Shown one piece after another: positions 34,483 through 42,877 of a stretch of DNA of 64,000 bases. The notes under the pieces were generated by a model. That model was not told the origin of the DNA and made no database searches. It was given only the letters and a program-made list of their open reading frames with translations. This stretch comes from an uncultured Bacteroides sp. GTDB lineage: Bacteria > Bacteroidota > Bacteroidia > Bacteroidales > Bacteroidaceae. The position numbers and the translations under genes are program-made. Positions within the stretch are counted from its first letter, which is position 1, and each line of letters opens with the position of its first letter. The stretch spans positions 6,376 through 70,375 of the forward strand of contig UQVZ01000020.1 in assembly GCA_900544675.1 (NCBI GenBank), in the 5' to 3' direction.

Positions 34483-36912
34483 TTATTTCTCACTTGTTTT
34501 TACCACAATCAACGGACGTATGTTTTTGTCTTCGCCTTCGTTTAATACATATTTATACTGATATGGAGCAAAATTCGGATACTCGGGATAAACCGGATAT
34601 TCATAAGAGTCGATGAAAGTATTCATGGCTTCGAGGGCATCTTCCCAATTGACAGTTGCATTGTCTATTTTAGTAACGCCTTGGTCAGAAGTGTCACCTC
34701 TTCCTGTTCCATCATAAGTTCCCCAGAAGTTAGCACTCATCTCTGTCTCCGCTCCTCCACCGATACTACTACTCCCCAAGATTCCACCAACATAGGATGT
34801 GCCACTGATAGAAGAGTTTGAATAACATGCGTAAATAGAACCATAATGGCTATTTCCCATAATCCCTGCGACAGAACTTGTACCATTGACTTCTCCGTAT
34901 GAATAGGAAGATATGGCGTTTGAATACCAATTAGCACCTATAATTCCTCCGACGCAATCTGTACCTGTCACAGTTCCATAGAACGAACATCCGGAGATTG
35001 TTCCCGAACGGAGTCCATAGCCAGGGATAAATCCTCCTCCATTGGCTCCAGCTATGCCACCAATCCTGTTTGTTCCAGTCACTTCTCCATAAAATGAGCA
35101 GTTGACAATGAAGCCTCTCTCGTTGTGTCCGCTGATTCCGCCTGTATTCTCGGTTGTACTTTTGACAAAAGCGTCTTTCATTATGACATTTCTTATGGCA
35201 GCATAAGGATATGTAGATTTGAAGAAACCGTTTCCTCCATTAATCCTTAATCCGCTTATCGTATGTCCGTTTCCTTCAAATGTTCCTGTATATTGATCAA
35301 TCGGAGTCCAGTTGCTTTCTCCTTCAGCGACAGTCGGCAATGTGATGTCGGCGGCAAGCGTGCAGTTCAAATCCTTTCTTGATTGGGCAGCTTCGTTCCA
35401 TTCCAACAAGCCTTCAGCTGTATAGACCGTATATGTGTTTCCGCTTATCTGTACGTCTGGGAGGTTTAGTTTCAATATATAGGTGATGGATGTGCCCTTA
35501 TTATCCGAAGCAATAACAATAAGTGAGGCTTCTTTGTCCGTACCCGCTTTTACGGTGATGCTACCTTCAGTACAGGTGACTTCCCATCCCTCACCGTCAA
35601 TCAAGGCGATAACTACGGGATTCTTTACGTTTCCGCTTACGGTATATGCAATGTCGAGCGTGCCGGGCACTTCAGTTGTTTGGTTAAGGTCGGCAATGTC
35701 GGGGAACGAGAGCGCGATGCCCTGGTATGCCGGCACATAGATTTCGCTCTTGTCAGCAAGGGTAAAGATGTAATACCTTCCGTCATCGGAGAGTTCAGGA
35801 GCTTTGGCAAAGAACGAATCGCCGTCTTTTCCGTCTGCACCATCTTGTCCGTCATTGCCGTCTGCGCCGTCCTTACCACTGACGCGATACCAGTTCTCGC
35901 CGTCATCAATACTCAGATACCAAGCATCGTCAATTGCTTCCCCTTCGTCAGTAATGATGTTTTCACCGCCTGTAAAGCTGCTTCCTAACTTGATTTTCGG
36001 GGCTGTAGCAGAGGTTCCGTCAGCGCCATCAGTGCCATCCTCTCCGTCTGCACCATCTTGTCCGTCTTGTCCATCGCTACCGTCTGCACCGTCCTTACCG
36101 CTGATACGATACCAGGAAGTGCCGTTATCTATGCTTAGATACCAAGCATCGGCAATTACCGCTCCGCCATCGGTGACAATGTTTTCATTGCCTGAAAGGT
36201 CGCTTCCCTGTTTGATTTGCGGGGTTGGAGCAGAAGTGCCATCAGTGCCATCCTCTCCGTCTTGTCCGTCGCTACCGTCTGCACCGTCCTTACCGCTGAC
36301 GCGATACCAGTTTTTACCATTATCAACACTCAGATACCAAGCATCGGTGAATATTTCTCCGCCATCGGTGACAATGTTTTCATTGCCTGTGAAGTCGCTT
36401 CCCTGTTTGATTTGCGGAGTTGGAGCAGAGGTGCCATCGGTGCCATCAGTGCCGTCCTCTCCGTCTGCACCGGGTTCGCCTTTATCACCTTTCTCACCAT
36501 TGGCGCGAATGGGATTGCCTTGCGGGTCGAGCATCAGTTCGCCGTTCAGTGTCCAATACCAGTTACCGTCGCTTTCCTGGGTGATGCCTATCTGCGGAGT
36601 GTCGCCCTTGTCACCTTTCTCACCATTGTAGATGGTAATGGATGGTGATTTGGCAAACTCGATGGTATAACCCACAGTTTCTCCCGAAAGGACAACTGGC
36701 GTCACGGAGGTGATGTAGTCTTGTGTATTGAGCAACTGTTGTATAGCAGCGATGTTGTTGTTCATCTGATTTTGCCATGCTTCGAGAGCTTCGATACGCC
36801 CCGTGTTATCGTTCACCTGCTGCCAGAGAGCCGTGTCGTCATAGTCATCGCACGCGGGCAAAAGCAAGCTTGCACATAAGGCAAGGACAGTGAGATGATT
36901 AAGAATTTTCAT
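34483..36912 (-). CDS. Collagen-like lipoprotein with GLUG repeats
   Basis: Start set at 36912 (MKILNHLTV), 809 aa; the longer frame runs into a structured leader. Lipoprotein signal with Cys21 (LLLPACDDYDD). Then a short coiled coil (~30-62, DUF4988-like), four Gly-X-Y tracts (GEKGDKGDT, GEDGTDGTDGTS, GKDGADGSDGQDG and similar) alternating with three ~45-residue modules (QIKQGSDFTGNENI...DAWYLSVDNG). These repeats are 195 and 222 bp apart in DNA. An Ig-like segment and GLUG motifs (GGISGHNERG, GGIAGANGGG, GGILGSSSIGG) complete the C-terminal half. Likely a surface-exposed trimeric stalk with an adhesive head. Target unknown. Confidence 0.85.
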   Translation of the reverse strand: MKILNHLTVLALCASLLLPACDDYDDTALWQQVNDNTGRIEALEAWQNQMNNNIAAIQQLLNTQDYITSVTPVVLSGETVGYTIEFAKSPSITIYNGEKGDKGDTPQIGITQESDGNWYWTLNGELMLDPQGNPIRANGEKGDKGEPGADGEDGTDGTDGTSAPTPQIKQGSDFTGNENIVTDGGEIFTDAWYLSVDNGKNWYRVSGKDGADGSDGQDGEDGTDGTSAPTPQIKQGSDLSGNENIVTDGGAVIADAWYLSIDNGTSWYRISGKDGADGSDGQDGQDGADGEDGTDGADGTSATAPKIKLGSSFTGGENIITDEGEAIDDAWYLSIDDGENWYRVSGKDGADGNDGQDGADGKDGDSFFAKAPELSDDGRYYIFTLADKSEIYVPAYQGIALSFPDIADLNQTTEVPGTLDIAYTVSGNVKNPVVIALIDGEGWEVTCTEGSITVKAGTDKEASLIVIASDNKGTSITYILKLNLPDVQISGNTYTVYTAEGLLEWNEAAQSRKDLNCTLAADITLPTVAEGESNWTPIDQYTGTFEGNGHTISGLRINGGNGFFKSTYPYAAIRNVIMKDAFVKSTTENTGGISGHNERGFIVNCSFYGEVTGTNRIGGIAGANGGGFIPGYGLRSGTISGCSFYGTVTGTDCVGGIIGANWYSNAISSYSYGEVNGTSSVAGIMGNSHYGSIYACYSNSSISGTSYVGGILGSSSIGGGAETEMSANFWGTYDGTGRGDTSDQGVTKIDNATVNWEDALEAMNTFIDSYEYPVYPEYPNFAPYQYKYVLNEGEDKNIRPLIVVKTSEK

Positions 36913-37306
36913 AATAACTTGATTGGTTTTGTCCTTGCAGATTCCCGGAGACGGACGGGTAATAAAATCAGTGTGTATAGCGGGCATATAAAGAAAAAGC
37001 GCGGGAATCTGTACTGTCACCCGTCCCGCTCTTTAAGGCTCTCGCATTGCCCCATCGTGACAGAACGAGCAACGCAGAAGCCCACGCCGATACGTATATA
37101 ACAAACCTTGTGCGCCTTCCGAAGAAGGCACACGAAGGGCTATAAGCATATCCCGCAGACATCTACCGTTGCCTTGTCCTTTGGTCACGATTAAAACTTG
37201 CGAGATTCTAAAGAGCCAAAGACAAGACGTCAAGTAAACGTCTTTTTCCGTATATGTCATTCCTATCCGACCGTATCCCGTTGAACGTAAACAATCGGCA
37301 TAGGAA
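36913..37306 (-). ncRNA. Long structured 5' leader of the collagen-like gene
   Basis: About 390 nt between the predicted start of transcription and the ATG. Visible pairings in the minus-strand RNA: a 10-bp stem closed by a UUCG tetraloop (37110-37119 with 37124-37133); a hairpin 37069-37075 with 37044-37050 plus inner 4 bp; a loop-to-downstream pairing CTGTCAC/GTGACAG (37057-37063 with 37014-37020); and two interleaved stems, 37019-37026 with 36953-36960 and 37002-37011 with 36938-36947. The interleaving implies a pseudoknot or alternative folds close to the start codon. Class unknown to me. It also fills most of the gap before DUF6078. Confidence 0.65.
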
Positions 37307-37312
37307 CAGGGG

Positions 37313-37320
37313 CAAAGGTA
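37313..37320 (-). promoter_or_regulatory. -7 element of the collagen-like gene
   Basis: TACCTTTG on the minus strand, followed by GCC. No clear -33 TTG at the usual distance. It defines the 5' end of the structured leader. Confidence 0.6.
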
Positions 37321-37465
37321 CAAAATATTTTTAATTCTCGCCCTTTACCATTTCTTTATTTTAAAATCTTATACAGCGAACTTACATACCAAAAACCGAT
37401 GCATTATCCAAACTGATTATAAGGATAATTCCACCAAATCCTATCTATCGGGGAAACAAAAAACA

Positions 37466-37569
37466 GTTTCACCCTGTTTCTTATAACTGAAACAACTGTT
37501 TCATATAGGTGAAACAAGTGTTTTACATAGGTGAAACAAGTGTTTCAGCTATATGAAACAGCCTGAAAC
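37466..37569. repeat. 22-bp tandem array of TGAAACA/TGTTTCA dyads
   Basis: Units begin at 37488, 37510, 37532 and 37554 (exact 22-bp period), with a degenerate unit before them. Two units are perfect palindromes around a 2-nt centre: TGAAACAACTGTTTCA and TGAAACAAGTGTTTCA. Spacers are ATATAGG/CATAGG-like. It lies between the collagen-gene promoter and the 3' end of the DUF6078 gene. Confidence 0.82.
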
Positions 37570-37627
37570 TATTAGTTAACGGTTTGGATTGACTGAATAT
37601 CTTTTATAAATAAGATAGGTTACTCTC

Positions 37628-38071
37628 TCAACCTTTCTTCCATTCGTATTCATATTGGCAGAAATCGTATTCCGGTTCATCCTCCAGCCCGTGTTTACGG
37701 AATATCTTGCGCACATATTCCTGTGCTTCGGGCGTGAAAGGCTTTTCGTGCCGCTTCAGCCGATAAAACTGATTCCTGCCGAAACCGTAAAGCAAATCGG
37801 TTTTTACCGCCACTGCCTTCTCGTGCACCAGCTTGTCGAACATCTTGCTCCAGCCATACGCATACTTCACCGGCGTATCGTCCAGAAACTCGGTACACTT
37901 CTTTCCTGTCTGTTTCCACTGGGGATTAAGCACTTTGACATAAAGAGGTTTGTCTTCCGGAATAAATTTAGTGACCTGATAGCGCAAGCATTTGTCCGCA
38001 CGCTTGCAACTCCCGTTCAGGCAATGCCCGAAGCGATTCGGCACGATGCTGTAATCCAATTCTTTTATCAT
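37628..38071 (-). CDS. DUF6078-type protein, function unknown
   Basis: 147 aa, soluble, basic. A cysteine cluster near the N-terminus (HCLNGSCKRADKCLRYQ) could bind a metal. The C-terminal half reads KYAYGWSKMFDKL, LLYGFGRNQFYRLKRHEKP and EYVRKIFRKHGL, as in DUF6078 proteins common in Bacteroides. No enzymatic motif. Monocistronic by position. Confidence 0.7.
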   Translation of the reverse strand: MIKELDYSIVPNRFGHCLNGSCKRADKCLRYQVTKFIPEDKPLYVKVLNPQWKQTGKKCTEFLDDTPVKYAYGWSKMFDKLVHEKAVAVKTDLLYGFGRNQFYRLKRHEKPFTPEAQEYVRKIFRKHGLEDEPEYDFCQYEYEWKKG

Positions 38072-38159
38072 GATGTGTTTTTGAGGTTAATGAATGGCTA
38101 AAATTACATCACCTTTCCGGGTTATGCAAGTTTTTTACCAAGAAAAAAGACAACAACAC

Positions 38160-38195
38160 TTCGGGCGGCTGCATGGCTTCACGCAGCCGCCCGAA
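38160..38195 (-). terminator. Intrinsic terminator of the U32 gene
   Basis: Perfect 13-bp stem TTCGGGCGGCTGC/GCAGCCGCCCGAA with a 10-nt loop. On the minus strand it is followed after a short spacer by a T-rich stretch (TCTTTTTTC). Confidence 0.75.
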
Positions 38196-38238
38196 ACGGA
38201 TTTGCCTGTTTGCCGGCAGGCTATACGGAAAAGGCTTG

Positions 38239-39492
38239 TCAGACCCCTTCTTTCTTTACCATGCGGTAGAGCTTGTCGCTGGGACGGATGCGTCCGGGAA
38301 CCTTGAACGACACATGCACACCTTTAGGCACCACATCGACGGGCTTCAGGTCGACACGCGCTTCCTCAAGGGTGACGAACATCGCCCCTGTGGTAGGACC
38401 GGTAATCAGCAATTTATCACCTACCTTGATTTCGGAGGCTTCTATCAGGAACTCTGCCACGCCGATGTTGGAGAAATACTTGATGCCCCGTCCGGCATAT
38501 ACCTTGCGCTCGGTAGCTCCCGAACCGTAGTTGCGGCTCCATTCGCCCAAGCGTTGTCCCAGGTAATACCCGTTCCAGAAACCACGGTTGAATACCGTCT
38601 TCAGGCGTTCGTCCCAAGCGTCTTTCTTCTCTTCGGTGAACGTGCCGTCCAGATACGACTGGATGGCTTCCTTATAACATTCCACCACCGTCTTCACATA
38701 TTCAGGTCCGCGGGCACGTCCTTCTATCTTGAACACCCGCACGCCTGCCTCAATCATCTCGTCCATGAAACGGATGGTTTTCAAGTCTTTGGGCGACATG
38801 ATATACTGGTTGTCCACTTCCAGTTCGATGTCGCTCTCCTTGTCTTTTACGATATAAGCACGGCGGCACACCTGCATACAGGCACCCCGGTTGGCAGAAG
38901 CGTTCAGTTCATTCAGGCTGAGGTAGCACTTGCCGGATACTGCCATGCACAACGCGCCGTGACAGAACATCTCGATGCGGACGGGTTGCCCCATCGGTCC
39001 GGTAATATGCTGCTCGTGAATGGCATCGTATATCTTGCGCACCTGTTTCAGGTTCAGCTCGCGTGCCAGCACCACTACATCGGCAAACTGGGCATAAAAA
39101 CGAAGGGCTTCCACATTGCTGATGTTCAACTGGGTAGAGAGATGCACCTCCTGACCTATCCGGTTGCAGTATGCCATCACCGCTACATCGGCGGCAATCA
39201 CCGCACTGATGCCTGCCTCTTTTGCCGCGTCGATAATCTGGCGCATCAGCTCCAGGTCCTCGTCATAAATAATGGTGTTCACCGTAAGGTAACTCTTCAC
39301 TCCGTGCTCATCGCATGTGCGGGCTATCTCGCGCAGGTCATCGATGGTGAACGTACTTGCCGAACGCGCGCGCATGTTCAGGCTTTCGATGCCGAAATAA
39401 ATAGAATCCGCTCCGGCATGAAGGGCAGCGGCCAGCGACTCGCGCGAGCCTACAGGCGCCATAATCTCAAAGTCTTTTATCGAATGATTCAT
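38239..39492 (-). CDS. U32 peptidase-family protein (TrhP/YegQ-like)
   Basis: Start set at 39492 (MNHSIKDFEI), 417 aa. Upstream in-frame ATGs fall at or before the predicted transcription start. It starts with an APVGSRESLAAALHAGADSIYFG barrel region (residues ~10-32). The U32 signature with conserved cysteines follows (EMFCHGALCMAVSGKCYLS, NRGACMQVCRRAY). The C-terminus carries a small beta domain (KVGDKLLITGPTTG). Bacterial relatives TrhP/YegQ are needed for 5-hydroxyuridine at tRNA position 34, not proteolysis. The role here is inferred from family. Confidence 0.9.
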   Translation of the reverse strand: MNHSIKDFEIMAPVGSRESLAAALHAGADSIYFGIESLNMRARSASTFTIDDLREIARTCDEHGVKSYLTVNTIIYDEDLELMRQIIDAAKEAGISAVIAADVAVMAYCNRIGQEVHLSTQLNISNVEALRFYAQFADVVVLARELNLKQVRKIYDAIHEQHITGPMGQPVRIEMFCHGALCMAVSGKCYLSLNELNASANRGACMQVCRRAYIVKDKESDIELEVDNQYIMSPKDLKTIRFMDEMIEAGVRVFKIEGRARGPEYVKTVVECYKEAIQSYLDGTFTEEKKDAWDERLKTVFNRGFWNGYYLGQRLGEWSRNYGSGATERKVYAGRGIKYFSNIGVAEFLIEASEIKVGDKLLITGPTTGAMFVTLEEARVDLKPVDVVPKGVHVSFKVPGRIRPSDKLYRMVKKEGV

Positions 39493-39518
39493 TTTTCTGC
39501 TATTTTGCATTCCGATGG

Positions 39519-39526
39519 CAAAGATA
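39519..39526 (-). promoter_or_regulatory. -7 element of the U32 gene
   Basis: TATCTTTG on the minus strand, 26 nt upstream of the chosen start at 39492. Confidence 0.65.
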
Positions 39527-39645
39527 TGCATTTTTCAGTAATGCTGCTGTATTTTTTATGCATAATCATAGGGAAAGAACCTCTTTTTGATTACATATAT
39601 ACACATTTTCGAAATAAATTATATCTTTTTTCTAAAAAACTTCAT

Positions 39646-39653
39646 TATTTTTG
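39646..39653 (+). promoter_or_regulatory. -7 element of the orphan susCD operon
   Basis: TATTTTTG, about 108 nt before the susC ATG. The leader contains CCTTC/GAAGG pairing at about 39704-39721. No operator repeats of the locus-1 type are present. Confidence 0.65.
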
Positions 39654-39760
39654 CACAAGTTTTCAAACAAAACTATTCAATAAATAACAAGCCGTATAAA
39701 CTTGCCTTCCTTGAATGAAGGTTACAAATAAATTTTAAACACAAAACACAACAAGTATTT

Positions 39761-42700
39761 ATGAGGAGGTTTCTATCCCTGCTATGCATGCTTTTATTTT
39801 GCATAGGCACGTATGCACAACGCATCACAGTATCAGGAAAGGTTACTGCCGGAGGCGAAGGCCTGCCAGGCGTAACAGTCACAGTAAAAGGAAGTACCAG
39901 TGGTACAATCACGTCTATGGACGGTGATTATTCTCTCCAAACCAATCCGCACAGCACATTGGTCTTTTCATTCATTGGTTACGAATCACAAGAAATCCCA
40001 GTAAGGGGTCAAAAAATCATCAATGTGGAAATGCAGGAATCCAGCGTTGCCATTGATGAAGTAATCATCACCGTGCCCTATGGTACAGCCAAGAAATCCA
40101 CCTTCACCGGTTCGGCAAGTGTCATCGACAATAAAGTCATTGCCGCATCACAGGTATCCAGCGTATCAAAAGCATTACAAGGAACAGTAGCCGGCTTGCA
40201 ATCATTCTCTACCAGCGGACAACCGGGCGAGGATGCCAGCATTTATATCCGTGGCGTAGGCTCTGCCAATGCCACCACCACCCCGCTGTATGTAGTGGAC
40301 GGTGTACCTTATGACGGCGCATTGTCATCCATCTCTTCGCAAGACATCGCTTCGGTCACCGTATTGAAAGATGCCGCAGCCGCCTCGCTGTATGGTTCGC
40401 GTGCAGCCAACGGCGTTATTATGATTACCACCAAACAAGGTCAAAACGGCTCAGCTCCTACTATCCAATTGTCAGCCAAATATGGTTTTTCCAGCCGTGC
40501 CGTACGCGACTATGACCAGTTGAGCACCAACGATTATTTCTTGTTGCAATGGGAAGCCCTCCGCAACAGTTATATGGACAACGGACAAAGTGCCGAATCG
40601 GCAGCCCAGACTGCCTCTTCCATCCTTGCCACTACAGCCACTGGCGGACTTGGCATCAATCCTTACGGCACCCAATATCCCCAACCGGTAGACACCAATG
40701 GCCAACTCGTGGCAGGAGCTACCCCACTATGGGATGACAGTTGGGAAGACGCCTTGAGCCAGAATGCCCACTACACCGATATCAGTGCCAGCATCTCGGG
40801 CGGCAGCGAACGCACCAAATATTATTTTTCATTAGGCTACCTGAATGACCAGGGTGCTTACATCTGTTCCGGATTCAAACGTTACAACTTGCGCACCAAC
40901 ATCACGAGCGACTTGCGCAAATGGTTGCAGGTAGGACTGAATGTGTCTGCTACCCACTCTGTTCAGGACTATCCGAAACAAGATGATACAGCCATCGGAA
41001 ACGTTGTTTTGGCTGCACGTAGCATTCCTTCGTTCTACCCCGTATACGAACGCGACCTGAGCACAGGCGAATATATTCTGGACGAGAATGGCAACCGCAT
41101 ATACGACTACGGCACCTACCGCAAAGGCTCATACAACGGGTACAACTTTGCACAGTCCATGCTGTATGACAAAAAAGAATACAAACGCGATGCCGCCTCC
41201 ATACGCGGTTACCTGCAAATCACACCGATTGAAGGACTGAGCTACAAGATGTCGCTCAATATCGACTACAACAGCCGGTTTGCGCATTTCTACGACAACC
41301 CCACTTACGGCAAGGAACCACTGACCGGTTCTGTAGAAAAAGAGAACGTACGTACCACCGGCCTTACCTATAATAATGTCATCAATTGGAACCATACATT
41401 CAACGAAGACCACGATGTACGCCTCATGGTAGGTCAGGAATATTATGAATACAATACATCCAACTTTGGCGGTTCCCGTACAGGTGTCATCACCGATGGC
41501 TATTATGAACCGGATGTGGCTTCTACGCTAAGTTCCTTCTATGGCAACAGCGACCAATACAAATTGTTGAGTTTCTTCGGCAGTGCGGAATATTCGTACA
41601 AAAGCAAATATTTCGTATCGGCATCCGTACGTACCGACGGTTCATCCCGCTTTCATCCCGATCACCGTTGGGGAACCTTCTGGTCTTTCGGCGGTTCATG
41701 GAAAATCTCACGTGAAAAATTCCTGGAAGAAGCAAACAATACTTGGCTGACCAACCTGACTCTCCGCGCCAGCTACGGTGCTCAAGGTAACGACAATGTC
41801 GGTTACTATGCTTACAAGGCACTCTATGACATAGGAAGTTCGTTTGGCGAATCCACACTGCACGCTTCTCGTCTGGAGACACCGGAACTGAGCTGGGAAA
41901 CCAACTTGAACCTGAACGTCGGACTCGACTTTGGCTTCTGGAACAACCGCCTCAACGGAACCATCGAATTCTTCCAACGTGCATCCAAGGACTTGCTGTT
42001 TGCACGCGACCTGGTTCCCTCAGGAGGATTTTCCAGCATCGATGCCAATATCGGTAAACTGAAGAACTATGGTTGGGAATTTACCCTCAATGGCACACCG
42101 GTCTTGACCAAAGACTGGACTTGGAAACTGAGCGTCAATGCCACGACTTACAAAAACGAAATCGTGGAATTGCCTACCGATGTCATGTGGCAAAGCACCA
42201 AGAAATGGGTAAAAGGCGGTTCATTGTACGATTTCTGGCTATATGAATGGGCAGGCGTAAATCCGGAAAACGGTAACCCGCAATGGTATTATACCGATAC
42301 CGACGGAAGCCGGAAAATCACTGAAGACTATTCAAGCCTGACCTCGGACGACAAAGTGAATGTAGGCAGTTCGTTGCCGAAAGTAAGCGGTGGATTCCAG
42401 TCAGACCTGACATGGAAAGACCTGTCGCTCTCCATGCTCTTCTCTTACACCATCGGCGGCAAATTGTATAACAACGACTACAACAGTTTGATTGACGTAT
42501 CGGGAGGAAATGGTTCCAGCTTGAGCAAAGACATGCTTAACCGCTGGACACCTGAGAACCGATACACCGACATTCCGCGCCTGTCGTACAACCAGACCAG
42601 CTATTTTACCAGCAGTTCAAGCCGCTGGTTGGTGAACCGTTCGTTCCTGCGTCTGAAAACCATCACGTTATCTTACAACCTACCGAAAAAATGGTTGCAC

Positions 42701-42862
42701 TACGCCACCATCAAACAAGCAAGTATCTTCCTGCAAGGCGAGAATCTGCTGACTTTCTGCCACCAACAGGGACTTGACCCGGAACAACCTATCAACGGTA
42801 TGGTGTCATATCGTTATCCGGCTATGAAGACATTCTCTTTCGGCATCAATGTAACACTTTAA
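39761..42862 (+). CDS. SusC/RagA TonB-linked transporter (orphan pair)
   Basis: 1033 aa. Signal peptide (LLFCIGTYAQ), carboxypeptidase-like domain (ITVSGKVTAGGEGLPGVTV), plug (AKKSTFTGSASVIDNKVI, VSKALQGTVAGLQS, VVDGVPYDGALSSISSQDI, LKDAAAASLYGSRAANGV) and barrel ending FSFGINVTL. The plug and barrel resemble the broken SusC at 48412-51613 more than the locus-1 SusC. Outer membrane import of an unknown ligand with the SusD that follows 15 nt later. No enzyme or regulator gene accompanies the pair. Confidence 0.95.
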   Translation: MRRFLSLLCMLLFCIGTYAQRITVSGKVTAGGEGLPGVTVTVKGSTSGTITSMDGDYSLQTNPHSTLVFSFIGYESQEIPVRGQKIINVEMQESSVAIDEVIITVPYGTAKKSTFTGSASVIDNKVIAASQVSSVSKALQGTVAGLQSFSTSGQPGEDASIYIRGVGSANATTTPLYVVDGVPYDGALSSISSQDIASVTVLKDAAAASLYGSRAANGVIMITTKQGQNGSAPTIQLSAKYGFSSRAVRDYDQLSTNDYFLLQWEALRNSYMDNGQSAESAAQTASSILATTATGGLGINPYGTQYPQPVDTNGQLVAGATPLWDDSWEDALSQNAHYTDISASISGGSERTKYYFSLGYLNDQGAYICSGFKRYNLRTNITSDLRKWLQVGLNVSATHSVQDYPKQDDTAIGNVVLAARSIPSFYPVYERDLSTGEYILDENGNRIYDYGTYRKGSYNGYNFAQSMLYDKKEYKRDAASIRGYLQITPIEGLSYKMSLNIDYNSRFAHFYDNPTYGKEPLTGSVEKENVRTTGLTYNNVINWNHTFNEDHDVRLMVGQEYYEYNTSNFGGSRTGVITDGYYEPDVASTLSSFYGNSDQYKLLSFFGSAEYSYKSKYFVSASVRTDGSSRFHPDHRWGTFWSFGGSWKISREKFLEEANNTWLTNLTLRASYGAQGNDNVGYYAYKALYDIGSSFGESTLHASRLETPELSWETNLNLNVGLDFGFWNNRLNGTIEFFQRASKDLLFARDLVPSGGFSSIDANIGKLKNYGWEFTLNGTPVLTKDWTWKLSVNATTYKNEIVELPTDVMWQSTKKWVKGGSLYDFWLYEWAGVNPENGNPQWYYTDTDGSRKITEDYSSLTSDDKVNVGSSLPKVSGGFQSDLTWKDLSLSMLFSYTIGGKLYNNDYNSLIDVSGGNGSSLSKDMLNRWTPENRYTDIPRLSYNQTSYFTSSSSRWLVNRSFLRLKTITLSYNLPKKWLHYATIKQASIFLQGENLLTFCHQQGLDPEQPINGMVSYRYPAMKTFSFGINVTL

Positions 42863-42877
42863 AAAACAACTTGAATT

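Noticed and set aside
37033..37323. 96-codon minus-strand frame in the leader of the collagen-like gene
   Set aside because: Starts upstream of the predicted transcription start, overlaps another open frame, and the base-paired elements explain the sequence better; a dispersed repeat with coding look-alike frames remains possible.
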